In this document: positions 40,649-51,900 of the stretch, piece after piece
Layout: each line of letters starts with the position of its first letter
Numbering within the stretch: position 1 is the stretch's first letter
Assembly: GCF_000524195.1 (NCBI RefSeq)
Contig: NW_020170389.1
Location: 1,101,983 to 1,165,982, forward strand
Direction: 5' to 3'
Length of the DNA stretch: 64,000 bases
Source of the DNA: Echinococcus granulosus
Taxonomy: Eukaryota; Platyhelminthes; Cestoda; Cyclophyllidea; Taeniidae
Program-made: the position numbers and the translations under genes
Notes under the pieces: generated by a model
The model's database searches: none
What the model was told of the DNA's origin: nothing
What the model saw: the letters and a program-made list of their open reading frames with translations, nothing else

Positions 40649-43600
40649 ATGGCTGAGGAGGAGCACACGTAAGCATGCATGTCGATTTGAGTTAATCTTT
40701 TTGCGATAGCTTTCATACTGATTCTTACTTTATTTATTTTCCCAATTTAGACGGTAAGTGCAGTGTAATACGACTTGCATTCGCAAGTTATCTCTTGCTA
40801 CCTGTCTATTCCATCTGGCAATTCACAGTTTCTACTATCTGTAAATCTCATGCCTTTTTTAAAGTCATTACGCAGTGACCTGTTTTTATTCTGTTTTCTT
40901 TCATTTTAGCGATGAGAGCATTAGCGAGGTTAGGCTGAAGATGGAGGTACGTAAGGCGAGCAGTTATCCATATTTTATGATTCAACTGCGCTTACTTTTT
41001 TGTCGCAAAATTAAAAAACAGTCAGGATTCGAAATGGAAATTAGTAAAAAAAATAGGTGTATTGCTAAAATTTAGCCAAGACGCAGAATTCTATCGGTTT
41101 ACGTTAATTTGCGGTTTTAGGAGGATGCGCGCAAGCGCAAAGAGCGTGCAGAAGAGGAGTGGAGGGAATATGAGGAAATCCGTCGCGCTGAACGTGAAAA
41201 GGAAGAGGAGGAAATCAGGCAGCTCCGTGAACGCCGTGTAAGCGCCTCTTCTTCGAGAATATGGTATAAGGATCTGTCATCTCGTTTAACTGAATTATGC
41301 CATAATTTGGTCTTAGTTTAAGTTGAAAAAGAAAAAAGTAGTTAAGTTAGTAATTTAATTTCAATTACAAGTGAATCTACTATGCATTCGTAGTGAATGG
41401 CAATATCCGGTTTTAAGTCATTAATGTGTTGTAGTGCTAACTTTCATGTGTTCATGAATAACCCGACCGACAGCAACGACCTTTGGTGTACTTTAAGGTA
41501 AATTCATATTCTAGAAGTCGGCTCGGATTCCCTATGGGGTGCAGTTTTGTTACTCATTCACCTGTAAACATTTCTGGAAGGGACAAATTCTTACTCAGTT
41601 AAAGCGTAATGCACTGGCATATTATTTGAAATCTGAAGAATTATACTTTTCCACAATTTTTTGAAATCATACAAAATTGTTACGCCGTACATACACGCAC
41701 ATAGGGAGAAGTAATAACCACTTATCATTAGCGCGAACAACAAAAATGGGTTTTCAGCTTGCTAAGAGTCAGTGTGGGACAGATTGGACCCGAAGTAACA
41801 GTAATAACTGGAAATTCCTGGCTTCATACAGTTAGTGAAAATAATGATTGTACACTTCGAGAGGCACATTTTAAAGTATTCGCTACTGTGATTTTCTCTA
41901 CTAATTGCAGGAGCGTCGCAAGAAGGAGCGTGCTGAAGAGGAAGCTCGCATGGCCGAAGCTCGCGCCATCGAGGAACAGAAAAGACGCGCTGAAGAAGTA
42001 AGTCTATTTTTAGTTCAGCATCAATTATTATTTAATTAATTATTCGTATTCATTTGTTCTTTTAAGATTATGATCGGCTTCTTGGTATACAACATCTACT
42101 TAAATACTTGATACTCGGGAAGTTGGATTGTGCTCAGGGATGTCCACAACTTTCACACATTTGTGACGTCTTTTTACCTAGAACAGAAAACTTGGTCACA
42201 AAAATCATACGAAAATGTAGATTTTGAGCTCCATTTCCTCCCCATAGGAAGAGCGTACTCGCAAGAAGAGAGAGGAGGAGCAGCGTAAGCGTGAGGAGCG
42301 TGAGCGCAAACGTGCCGAGTTCGCCGAAAAGTCAAAGCTGACCACACGCCGCAATTTCGTCATCAACAAGAAGCCTGGCTCTGTGGAAGTAAGACCTTGC
42401 AAGATTACAACATTTAAAGTGGAAATTATCCAAAAGAAAGATTTCGAAGCTATTTGCACGTGCCCTATGTTCACATTATTTGTTTTCTGTTTATAACTAG
42501 GGAACGCCTCCCAAACAATCATCCCGTGGAGTAGAAGTGTTAGCTTCAGCTTTGCTAACTCTCATCTTGGCCGTATTACAAACCATGGATATGTTATGCA
42601 TTCATTCTCAATGATTTTACATCTCAAACCCATGCAGATTTTCTGTTTCAACAGATTCAGGTTAGAAAGTTACCTGTAGGCGTGTAAGTGCCGAATTCAC
42701 AATGCGGACATCTTATCGTGTTACTAAACCATGTGTACGTTGTGAACAAAGTGGAGTGGGATCACTAAGCCATATGAATCTTCTCTTTCTACAGCTTCAG
42801 GTAAAGATGAACCACTAAAGACTAAATTGAGCTAAAATGATTAGATGATTCCGTTGCTTGTTATGTACACACGGTGAGCGAGCTGTAGTGCTTGCTCAGG
42901 GTAGTTTTATCTTAATAGCGGATATTACTTGTTAGGGAAAGATCGCGATGGGAGCTTCGATTTCATGATGCCTCCAAATCAATGAATATTTCCTGCGAGC
43001 CGACACAGGCATATCTGAAATAGAAGTTCTCATACAAATTCGGCAACAGCGATTTATGTTGCGCATGATCTAATTGAGGCGTGAGGTGGTTGGTTTAAAA
43101 AGTTGGATTTCAGAATCGCTAACTACGCGGCAGCGGAGAATTCGACCAATAATCACGAGATACTGTCTGTTACTTTCAGCAAGTTGAGGAAGTCAAACAC
43201 GAAGAGGTACAAAAGTCAAAAGAGCAGCTGGAGGCTGAGAGAAAGGCGATTCTGGAGCAGCGTATCCAACCCCTCCAAATTGATGGCTTGAATGGTGAAC
43301 AACTGCGCGCCAAGGCCAAGGAGCTTAACGACATCATTCTGAGACTTGAGGGTGACAAATACGACCTCGAGCAGCGTTTCAGTCGTCAAAGCTATGACGC
43401 AAGTTTCCAATTGTTGCCAAAAATATATTGCCTATCCATTTATTCATCTCATCATCCGCTTACCTCTCCACCCAACCATCCAATCATTTGAGTATTCATT
43501 CATCCGGCAATCCACACATTCATCAAACTATGCGTCCATCGTCCATCTATTCACGTAGAAAGTGCCGTTCTAAAATGATTAAACAATTTATTGTAGATGC

Positions 43601-44316
43601 AGGAGCTGGCTGAGCGTGCCAGACAAATGAACAAGGGGTGAGTTACACCTCAATGATGCGTGTGATATTTGGTCTGAGCTTTATCAAATGGGCTTTATTA
43701 ATCTTTTACCTTTTTACAGGGACAAACGTGGAACTAAGGTGCAGAATACACCGTAAGTGAATTTGAATGCAATAGACCTCGACTTGCATGAACCTTAAAA
43801 ACGAGACCTGCTCTTCTTTCACAAACTCGAATTGAACACATGATGACAATGATTCATACCTAGTACTGCATGCGAATGGTCTTTAATACGGACCTCGTGT
43901 TCCTCCACAAAATGGCTGTCCGTACTGTCTAAATGACTTTTCCATTTGAATTTCAGTGATCCACTCGCTGCGAAAATCAGCGGTCTTCCAGTAAGTCTCA
44001 CCTGTCACAGGGCGCCTTAGGGTAGAAGCAGTGGTTGGAGCGCATTAACAATCCATTATTTGGTACCGCCTAGCCAAAGATCTCCATGTACAGCGAGTAC
44101 GAGCGTGTGAAGGACCACCGTAGCTTTAGCGAGCGTCAGGGTGTCTTCAGCGGTCCCCTTTTCGTGGAGAGGTATGAGAGAATCGAGCCCAAGGTCCACG
44201 TGGTGATGACGGAGGACGGCTTCCAGGTTGGCGATGCTCCTCATCACCCGCAGCCTCCCGCCGAAACCGAGGCCCCTGCTGAGCCAACTGAACCTGTTGC
44301 TGTCACCGCAGAATAG
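40649..44316 (+). CDS. TnT: Troponin T, complete, 10 constitutive exons
   Basis: Exons: 40649-40668, 40910-40946, 41121-41237, 41911-41997, 42248-42388, 43180-43398, 43597-43637, 43720-43752, 43957-43990, 44074-44316. All phases agree, giving 323 residues, in the range of invertebrate troponin T. The N-terminus (MAEEEHT, DESISEV) is short and acidic. Exons 3-5 form a long charged Glu/Lys/Arg helix, the tropomyosin-binding region. Exon 6 holds the troponin T signature (RIQPLQIDGLNGEQLRAKAK, then KYDLEQRFSRQSYD). PPKISMYSEYERV follows, and a Pro/Glu-rich tail ends PVAVTAE. Troponin T anchors the troponin complex to tropomyosin on the thin filament of striated-type muscle and passes on the calcium signal. 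Intron 6 uses a GC donor. Candidate microexons (3 nt and two of 6 nt) and a 36-nt candidate exon suggest alternative splicing, which is typical of troponin T genes in other animals. Confidence 0.95.
40751..40753 (+). other. Candidate 3-nt microexon in troponin T
   Basis: The triplet ACG lies between a good acceptor (tttcccaatttag) and a consensus donor (gtaagt), inside the intron joining exons 1 and 2. Both flanking junctions are phase 2, so inclusion would change HTDE to HTRDE without shifting the frame. Exon 1 also joins exon 2 correctly without it. Confidence 0.45.
42501..42536 (+). other. Candidate 36-nt alternative exon in troponin T
   Basis: After the acceptor ttataactag, 36 nt stay open and would encode GTPPKQSSRGVE in phase 0, followed by a weak donor (gtgtta). 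It lies in the intron between exons 5 and 6, both phase 0 here, so inclusion would be silent for frame. The weak donor keeps confidence low. Confidence 0.25.
42655..42660 (+). other. Candidate 6-nt microexon A in troponin T
   Basis: ATTCAG sits between a pyrimidine-rich acceptor (ttctgtttcaacag) and a GT donor (gttaga). It lies in a phase-0 intron and would insert Ile-Gln between GSVE and QVEEV. Confidence 0.35.
42795..42800 (+). other. Candidate 6-nt microexon B in troponin T
   Basis: CTTCAG sits between a strong acceptor (ttctctttctacag) and a donor (gtaaag), exactly 140 nt after microexon A. It would insert Leu-Gln in phase 0. The flanks of A and B resemble each other, as if duplicated. 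Confidence 0.4.
43431..43556 (+). repeat. Degenerate CATC/ATCC-type repeat in troponin T intron 6
   Basis: About 125 nt of pyrimidine-rich, imperfect units (ccatcc, cattcatc, catccg and similar), lying just downstream of the GC donor and ending about 40 nt before the next exon. It reads as a decayed tetranucleotide microsatellite. Confidence 0.7.
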
Positions 44317-45070
44317 ACATTCATCCCGCAGCTATTACTGATACTCACACGACTCAATTTATTTACCACCCCCTCCCCTGTTCTACGTGTTTAGAACCAA
44401 CTCCCACACATTTCGTTATCACATGAGCTTTTCTCCTTGCAGTGTCATTTCTTGCTCCTGCCCCTTCCGTAGCCACCTTTCTCTTCACTCCTTTCCTTCC
44501 TCACAGGTTGTGATGATGATGATGATGCTACCACCTCTCCTTGTCATCCTCCTCCCACTTCTGAGTAATAGTTGAATAACATATTTTCGAAATTGAAAAC
44601 AGAATGTGTAGTCCTTAGAAAATCACTAGTTTGTTCTATTCATGGCAGTTAGGCCAGTTTTAGAAAGCAGGAGTCTGTGTTTAATAAGGCGGAAATATGC
44701 GATTTGTCAATTCAACATTTGCCACCGTTTACTGGTGTGATGAGTTGTTCTCTATTCATTTCATGCGCTTTTAATACGGTGATTAGTATGGCGATGCTAG
44801 CTTAAACAATGGACCTCTACAATAGCTGAGGAATGCAGCGAAAATAGTAGGACTGATGCCTTCCCAACTTAACACAATAATGTTTGGGTACCTAAGCTAG
44901 TGCACTATTTGTTTAGAAAATGTGACTTAAATTGAGATGGTGATACCTAACTTTTTACGGAATTTTTTCCCGAAAAAAAGTACTAAAATTGCTTTTCAGA
45001 TTACCTATCTGACCACAGGAAATTGGTATTTAACCATCTGGAAATAAAATGAATTTGCACTTAGCATACA
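44317..45070 (+). terminator. Troponin T 3'UTR and polyadenylation signal
   Basis: Downstream of the stop codon there is a C/T-rich 3'UTR with a short GAT repeat (44512-44527). An AATAAA hexamer lies at 45043-45048, about 730 nt after the stop, and is the best polyadenylation signal on this strand. Confidence 0.55.
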
Positions 45071-45904
45071 ACCCCATTAGTAAATCTGTTGACCTTCAAA
45101 CTACTGTTACAAGCGAACCTTCGTAATCACTACTGTACTTAAGCATTTAATGTATACAGAATGCTCTATTTTGAGCATTTGTACTGTAAAAATCTACCAA
45201 GTGAGACTGCTTCTCGCCCGAAAAACCCACATCCCGATCCAGGAGGTGCTTCGTTTTGATTAAAATCAATCCACTAGACCTAAATAATGAAGGTCCGCGA
45301 AAGACCTCTTCAAAACCTTCTTCGCATCATGTCACCTTAGTCATGCGTAAAACTGTGGCAGTGATTATCTAAAAGTACACGGAATTTGTTGTCTCGACTT
45401 AGCTTGTGACAAAGCTCCACTGGGAATCTCCCACGCTACATAAATAAGCAGTCATATACTATAAAAGGTTCCTCGTATGAATAGCGGTAAAGAGACGACG
45501 TGGACTAGGTCAAAGTGCATGAAGCTGGGGCGGTCTCAAATCAACGGGCTGGGCTCCTTCACCTGAGACCTAACACCTCAACTAACCTGATAAAATCCAT
45601 CGCACAAATTACCCTGAGTACTCACTGATGGCTACGTATTTCAGGATTATTGAAGGAGGGGGCTAATTTTTGACTTCTGATCACAGGTAAGGACCACTTC
45701 CTAATCGAACCATGCTCCAAATAAAACCAGCCCCCTCTGAACGTTGAAAGCCCAGGAGACACGTTTTTGAGCAGTTAGAAATACACTTTACTAGTGGGTT
45801 AAGTAATCCAGTAGCCAGTTTACGTAAAATGACAAAGAGCACGGCAACAGGAATAGAACTCGTGAGTAGTACAAAAAGTTCCCATCATCCCCATTTCCCT
45901 CAGG
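45071..45904 (-). other. Convergent 3' region of troponin T and protocadherin
   Basis: About 0.85 kb between two converging genes. It probably holds the protocadherin 3'UTR. On the minus strand the complement of about 45145-45150 reads ATTAAA, a variant polyadenylation signal roughly 0.76 kb beyond the protocadherin stop. No coding frame is supported. Confidence 0.4.
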
Positions 45905-48900
45905 CTAAACGTAGCTGGCTTGAGGTTTGGGAAAAGAGACCGCATAGTTCTCAAGTGACTGCTGCTGGTGCTGCCGTTGCGCCAGTGGGGAGATACTTAT
46001 CTTCTGATCGACCGGCACCAGTGAGGGGAAGTGACCACGATGCCCTAGAGCCACGTCGCCGAGATAGTCTTCTGAGCGCGCTCCGTTGCACATGGGGACA
46101 AGTGCCTCGTTAGGGTCATCTGCGTCGTCGTCTTCAAGGTCATCACATGCTGTAAGGGTGGGCTCTGACTTGTAGTGCGCCGATTTGTGGGAATAGCGGC
46201 CGCGGCCGAGACTGTTAGAGAAAGCGAGTAGATCGCAGCTGCACTGCGTGGGGGCCACCTTTGACTTATGTGAATGCTGTTGACGACCGTCTGTGTAGCA
46301 AACCATTGTGGTGACTGCACCAGTATGTGTTACGGGTGCAGAGGACTAAAATCAGACATAATTAACTGCTAACTAGTTTATGATAGCTTTTGTACTTATG
46401 TGGAGGAGTTCGACCACGAACTGAAGTCAGTAGAGGGACACAGAAGTAGAACCACATGTTCTAGAGCACGAACCGATGCACGCATAAGGACGTTGATTAT
46501 AAAACTCCTTGATATTAAGATATAGTTGGGTAATCAGGTGTCGCAATTTGCCATTTAATTTCGTTGTAAATGCTCCCGCCTTATTTCCAAAGAAATTATT
46601 TTTATTCTCAACTGTCTACCATTGAAATATATCAATAAGGATAAAGGAATGCGAAGCTACGCCTCTAAGACCGGGATATTTTGATAGTTACGGTAACAGT
46701 GACTAACAAGTGAAGCAAGAATGAAAGCACTGGATGAAAAAAGGAGGAGTAGCCTCTTCTTTTTGTCTGACTTCATGTTGTACAATGCGATTCAAAATTA
46801 CAAAGCTGCGAGCGTTCGCTTAAAGTAAAACATTGAGAAATACTTTGAGCTTAACTTTAAAATAGTAATCTATTCGCCATATTCTTATTCCTCCAGTGCA
46901 TCATTAACACAGCATTCAACGACCAATTGAAGTCTTCAAACGTATCAATCGACGATTATTTTTAAATAAAACAATGAAAAGGAGAGATGATGAAGGCCTA
47001 CCCGACAATGATGGGGATTTATGACACCGTCTGGTTGAACATAGAAGGATGAGAAAGGAAGAGGTTCACCGTATCGACCGGAAGAGGTGATAAGATTGGA
47101 TCGATGAATGGGAGAAATAACAGTCGACTGAACGCTCATTATTGCTGAGTTGTAGAAGTTAGACTTCGGCGAAGGGAATTCTTCATTTGGTGAAACTGAA
47201 GGGACAAAACCAGCACATTCAGCAATTGAGGTAAGCAAAAATTGTTGGATCCCAGTGTAAGTAGGTTCAGCGCCTGTTGCAACCAGGTTCTAATCCGCGA
47301 GGTTTAAAGATGTCGTAAAGGCAGAGACAAGGAGAACAAAATCAGTACGCGTATCAAGTAGTACTGCGGAAATTCTACTAACGCGCTGTAGGAATTTGAC
47401 CCACTGCATAAGATTGCAGTAATAGGAGCAGTGCAGGTGATTGTATATTATGCTTTGCATAGGGATAAGCTCAAACTGCCAAGTGACCTGAGAGGTTCGA
47501 AGAAAATTCCCAACTTTAGTTCTGCTCAAAATAACAGAAACAAAGTGAGATTGCGAGATCACACACAACTGCTCCCAGAATGAACTCCCCCTTCAAATGG
47601 TCATTTTTGCCATATTTATCCGATCTTCTAGAATGTACTGTACGGTTATCATTCGGCCATTTAGAGTAAAACGCACACAGCGAAAAAATTTGAATGACAA
47701 ATACTCAAAGACGTTTACAGATTAACTTCAAAAGTATTCACATTGTAAATGACTAAGCTTAAGCGCTCACATCTTTAGAAATTAAGTAACATGCTACTTA
47801 TCAATGGTGCCAACAGATTGCGATCCCTAAATTTTCAGGTAAATAAGACCATGATCCATAGTACCATATGCCTATTTTCGACTTCCTTATCTCATCTTCC
47901 ATAACCACGTACAGAAAGTTACGACAGGAGGAGTGGGCAAATACAGAGAGGAGGAGAAAGGAGATATCATAACTCACTTATGGGTTTGAGGGTCCCCACA
48001 GGAATCGGAACAAGTCGGGAGGACTGGGATGCTGTCTGGCTTCTTGAGATATTTGCATGGTAGCAGTCTGTGTAGAGCTTCGGCTGAAGCAAAGATGAGC
48101 ACGTAAATTTAGGTAGCCCTTATGCCGCGAATTACCGAAGAATGTACGTCTCCGGCATGCATTTGGGACACAAAAATATTAACTTGTGCACCAGATTCAT
48201 CTACAAATAAACTTTATTCCTTTCTCTATTTCAGGGATCTTGTTTTAATTAAAAACTCACTGATTTGTCAAAGAAGTCAGACACACCAGTGACCGCCGAT
48301 TGAATCCCATTAATGTGGCGCCGGGAAGTCCCGCTAGCAATGGAGACAAACGCTCCACCACCACTTGGAAGACACTTTGAACTGGTGGCAACGAACTCAC
48401 CACCAGATAGTGGTGAAGGAGGACGTGGTGTCCAAACGCGACCTTGGAAAGTCCCTTCCTTGGCTCCCTTCTGATTGATTTCATTTGTCTTGTTCAACCC
48501 GTCGACACACTTGGGATTACAATAGGGATTAGAGGAGGAGTAAGGCTTCTGAAACAAGGCGCATACATCCGGAAGACAGAAGAACAACTTCTGTCGATGT
48601 CTCAAGTAGAAGCAGAGCATAATGAGCACAATAAGGCCAGCTATCATCAAGGCAATAATAACCACCATCATGACATCGGAAATACTTCGTTCACCGCCAT
48701 TCCAGTCACCTGGATGCCGATGCGGGGAATCCACGACAGAGTTTCCCAAATAATTCACCGGAGGTGATGTTCGTTGTTCGGGAGGTATTCGTGCGCGAAT
48801 GTTAGAAGCGAATTGTGGGGGCGAACGATCAACAGCCAAACGGATTATTTGCCGGGTCTCCAGTGGTGGACTCCCAAGATCTCGAACTATGAGCTGCAAC

Positions 48901-51900
48901 CAGTGTTCGCCTAAATCTGCCTCAGTCATTCGGCGCTGGGTCTTCAAGAGGCCTTTCACTGCGTCTAGCTTAAATAGATCTCCATCCAATGCCGTCCTGG
49001 CCAATCTAGAGGTGTCTGCATCTAAAAACGACGACAACACTGGACCCAATTCAAACAGAAACTTCCCATTCTCCCCCTCAGAGTCCTTGTCATTAGCGTT
49101 GATGCTAAGAATCTCAGTATCCGGCATCTCTAGGTAAGAGATAGTGTGGATATGAGTAGTTGCCGTGGAAGGTTTTGGGAATATGATCTCCGGTGGGTTA
49201 TCATTAACATCCACCACGGAGACAGTAATGATTGCAGTGGATGTGTGGCGCAGATGTGAGGGTCTGCCGAAATCCGAAGCATGGACATGGAATTGGAACA
49301 TCTCATCAACCTCACGATCCAGGGAACGAGTGGCGTTCAGGTAGAATCGCCCATCTGGTGTGGAATCAATCACGAAAGGTAGATCGGGTGGTCCATGACC
49401 AAACTTAATGAAAAGATTTATGAAGTGTTTGGGTGGTTCACTAACTCGCAGAAGGAGGGGGTCAGAAACAACCTCGTGATAGCCTTCCCTAGGAGGCCCT
49501 GCATCCGCGTCGTAAACTAGAATTTCGCCAATGCGCTGCGGAGAGGGTTCGTTCTCAAGAACGGGGAAGTTGAGCTGCGGTAACACGAACGTCGGTGGAT
49601 TATCATTCTCATCCTCGATTTCCACAGCTAACAAGACATAGGAGGTGAGAGCTACGGGGTGACCCGAGTCCCGTGCCTCCAAAAAGAGGTAAAGCTCGTC
49701 TCGAATTGGTAAAGACTGCTCCCGATCGATCATCCTGTTCGTTGTGATATCCCCATTGGCCTCCAACTGTGAAGAGCAAACAGAACACAAATTGCTGTCA
49801 TATTAGAAAACTAGTCGTAATGTCTACCAAGCACCATTGCATTTGAATTTGCGTAACGAAGAGCGAATTGGAATTACTTGAAATTTTATTTGTCTACCAC
49901 TTCTCATCTATTGTTTAATAACTAGCTTTGATCATTCAACCAACAAAAAATTAGTGATAGATTGTAAATCAAATGAACAAATAAATATTGATCTGTATTG
50001 AAAGTCATCAAAATGAAACCAGATATAACTTCGATTGCAACAATGTAGGCTTAATCGGATACTCTAAAAGACGAATAAGTCGTACGCACGACCCAAATCT
50101 AGGCTCTTTGTCCATGTTTAGGCGCAAGCTCTGCCTAATCATTGAGAGGCTTTTGCGATAGTATTTCAAGCTCTGGATCAAAGAAAAGACACTTATTCCA
50201 ACCTCCGAACACTACAAAATTTATGCAGGACTTGAACATCTCTCTAGGTAGATAAGGAAAACTAGTAAATAACGATAATTGCTAAAAATTAGGCATAAAA
50301 ATGCTACGGTTGGTGACCTTCCTGTTCTCTACACCCGTGGTTTAGGCAGTAAACAAAGCAAAGCGATCAAATCTTAAGCTGCTACTCAATAATAATTGGT
50401 GTAAAAGCATGTAGACCCAACTTCAGTTTAGCAGGGATCTACTCAAGCAGACGACACCAGCATTCCGAGGCCAAACTCTCATCCTGACGGTGATTCAAAT
50501 TCGGTAGTAAGGTATGCACCTTAAAGAGATCAGCTGAATTGATGTCCGATCGGATGATAACTGGAGGCAAGTTGTGATCGATTTTGGCCTCGGGATATCG
50601 ACCAGGGTTTTGACCAGATGTAAGAGGTCCAGGTGCCACACGAGGCAAACGACGATCCTCCTTCAAGATCTGGATAGTCACTCGTCCATTCTCACCGGCG
50701 TCAGGATCAACTCCTTGGACCGATGCCACGACCGTACCAGCCGGCCTGTTTTCCGGCACGCTTACCTGAAAGAAATCAATTGCATTTAGTCCACGATCGA
50801 GCGAATAAACTACAATGAAAAGGAATAGACTCTACGCACTAAAACTATTGGAACACCCCCCTCGTACGCGTTCACTAGTGGATGTACAGAAAAAGGCGAC
50901 CCTCGGGACATGGGCCAGTCTGGGATGGCCTTCTGGAGAATATCTGCAAGACGACTACGCGGAAGCGGTGGAATGGCATTCGACCGGTGAGTTCGATGTG
51001 TTGAGGGAACTCGTGCGCGGATATTCACTTCGGGCACGCAGTCGTTCTGATCCAATATTTCAACCTACAATCAAAACTATTTTTAGGAGTGCTTGCTTAC
51101 TGAAGAAGTTACTAGTAGAGGGAAAATTCACCTCCACTGTGGCGGTTGAGGTTTTGGGAGGAGAGCCATCGTCAAAGCAGCGAATGATGACGCATTGCCT
51201 CTGTTCTCGCTCCCTGTCAAGAGGTGTCTTAGTCTGTAGCACATACTCACTACCCCCGACTGTGACGCCGATCTGAGCACTGGGAGTGAGGGTGTAGTTC
51301 TCCGAGTGGCTGCCGAGCTCGCATGTCACGCGACCCCCGGCAGCGGAGTGCAATACATCGGGTCGGTTGAGACGTACTCCACCCCCTCCACTCGCACCGA
51401 ACTGAAATCCCGACATTTGGACCATGTATGGATCCTCCAGTGATGGTGGAGTCAACTTCGTGGTTCCCGCGTCGGCATCAATGGCGCGGATTAGAGCGAT
51501 GAAGTGATTCTGTGAGCCGTTCTCCATCACCCGCTTGTGCTTCACAGATTCACTGTTGATCACATAGTCTATGCTAATTTGCGGCTTCTCGTCATTTAGA
51601 TTGATCACCTAGGCATCAAAGTTTCAAGTCCATCACGCAATCCAATAACGAATTCACTAAGTCCCCCTATGAGGTTCTGATTCTCTACCACTTTTTAGAC
51701 TGTATGGAAACTAAGGCACGCTCCCAAACTCAGGGTTTTAGCCTTCATACCTATTAAGTATATGGAAAACAATCATTTCTTTGGTTTACCCAAACAGGTA
51801 TTTTGCAAACGCATTTATCACAAGGTTGTAAGGATTTGATTTCCTTCATATTAAAAAAAAATATTGATCCAAGTAATAGTGACTCATTAGGGTTTTAAAA

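Noticed and set aside
45829..46113. Plus-strand open frame of 94 codons
   Set aside because: Antisense to the last protocadherin exon, which reads through in frame from the acceptor at 46345 to the stop at 45905.
47260..47320. tRNA-like B-box (ggttctaatcc)
   Set aside because: No A-box, acceptor stem or cloverleaf can be folded around it; a single 11-nt match is expected by chance.
48444..49137. Two plus-strand open frames opposite the large protocadherin exon
   Set aside because: The minus strand carries a 502-codon exon with cadherin motifs and a membrane helix; the plus-strand frames are by-products of its codon composition.
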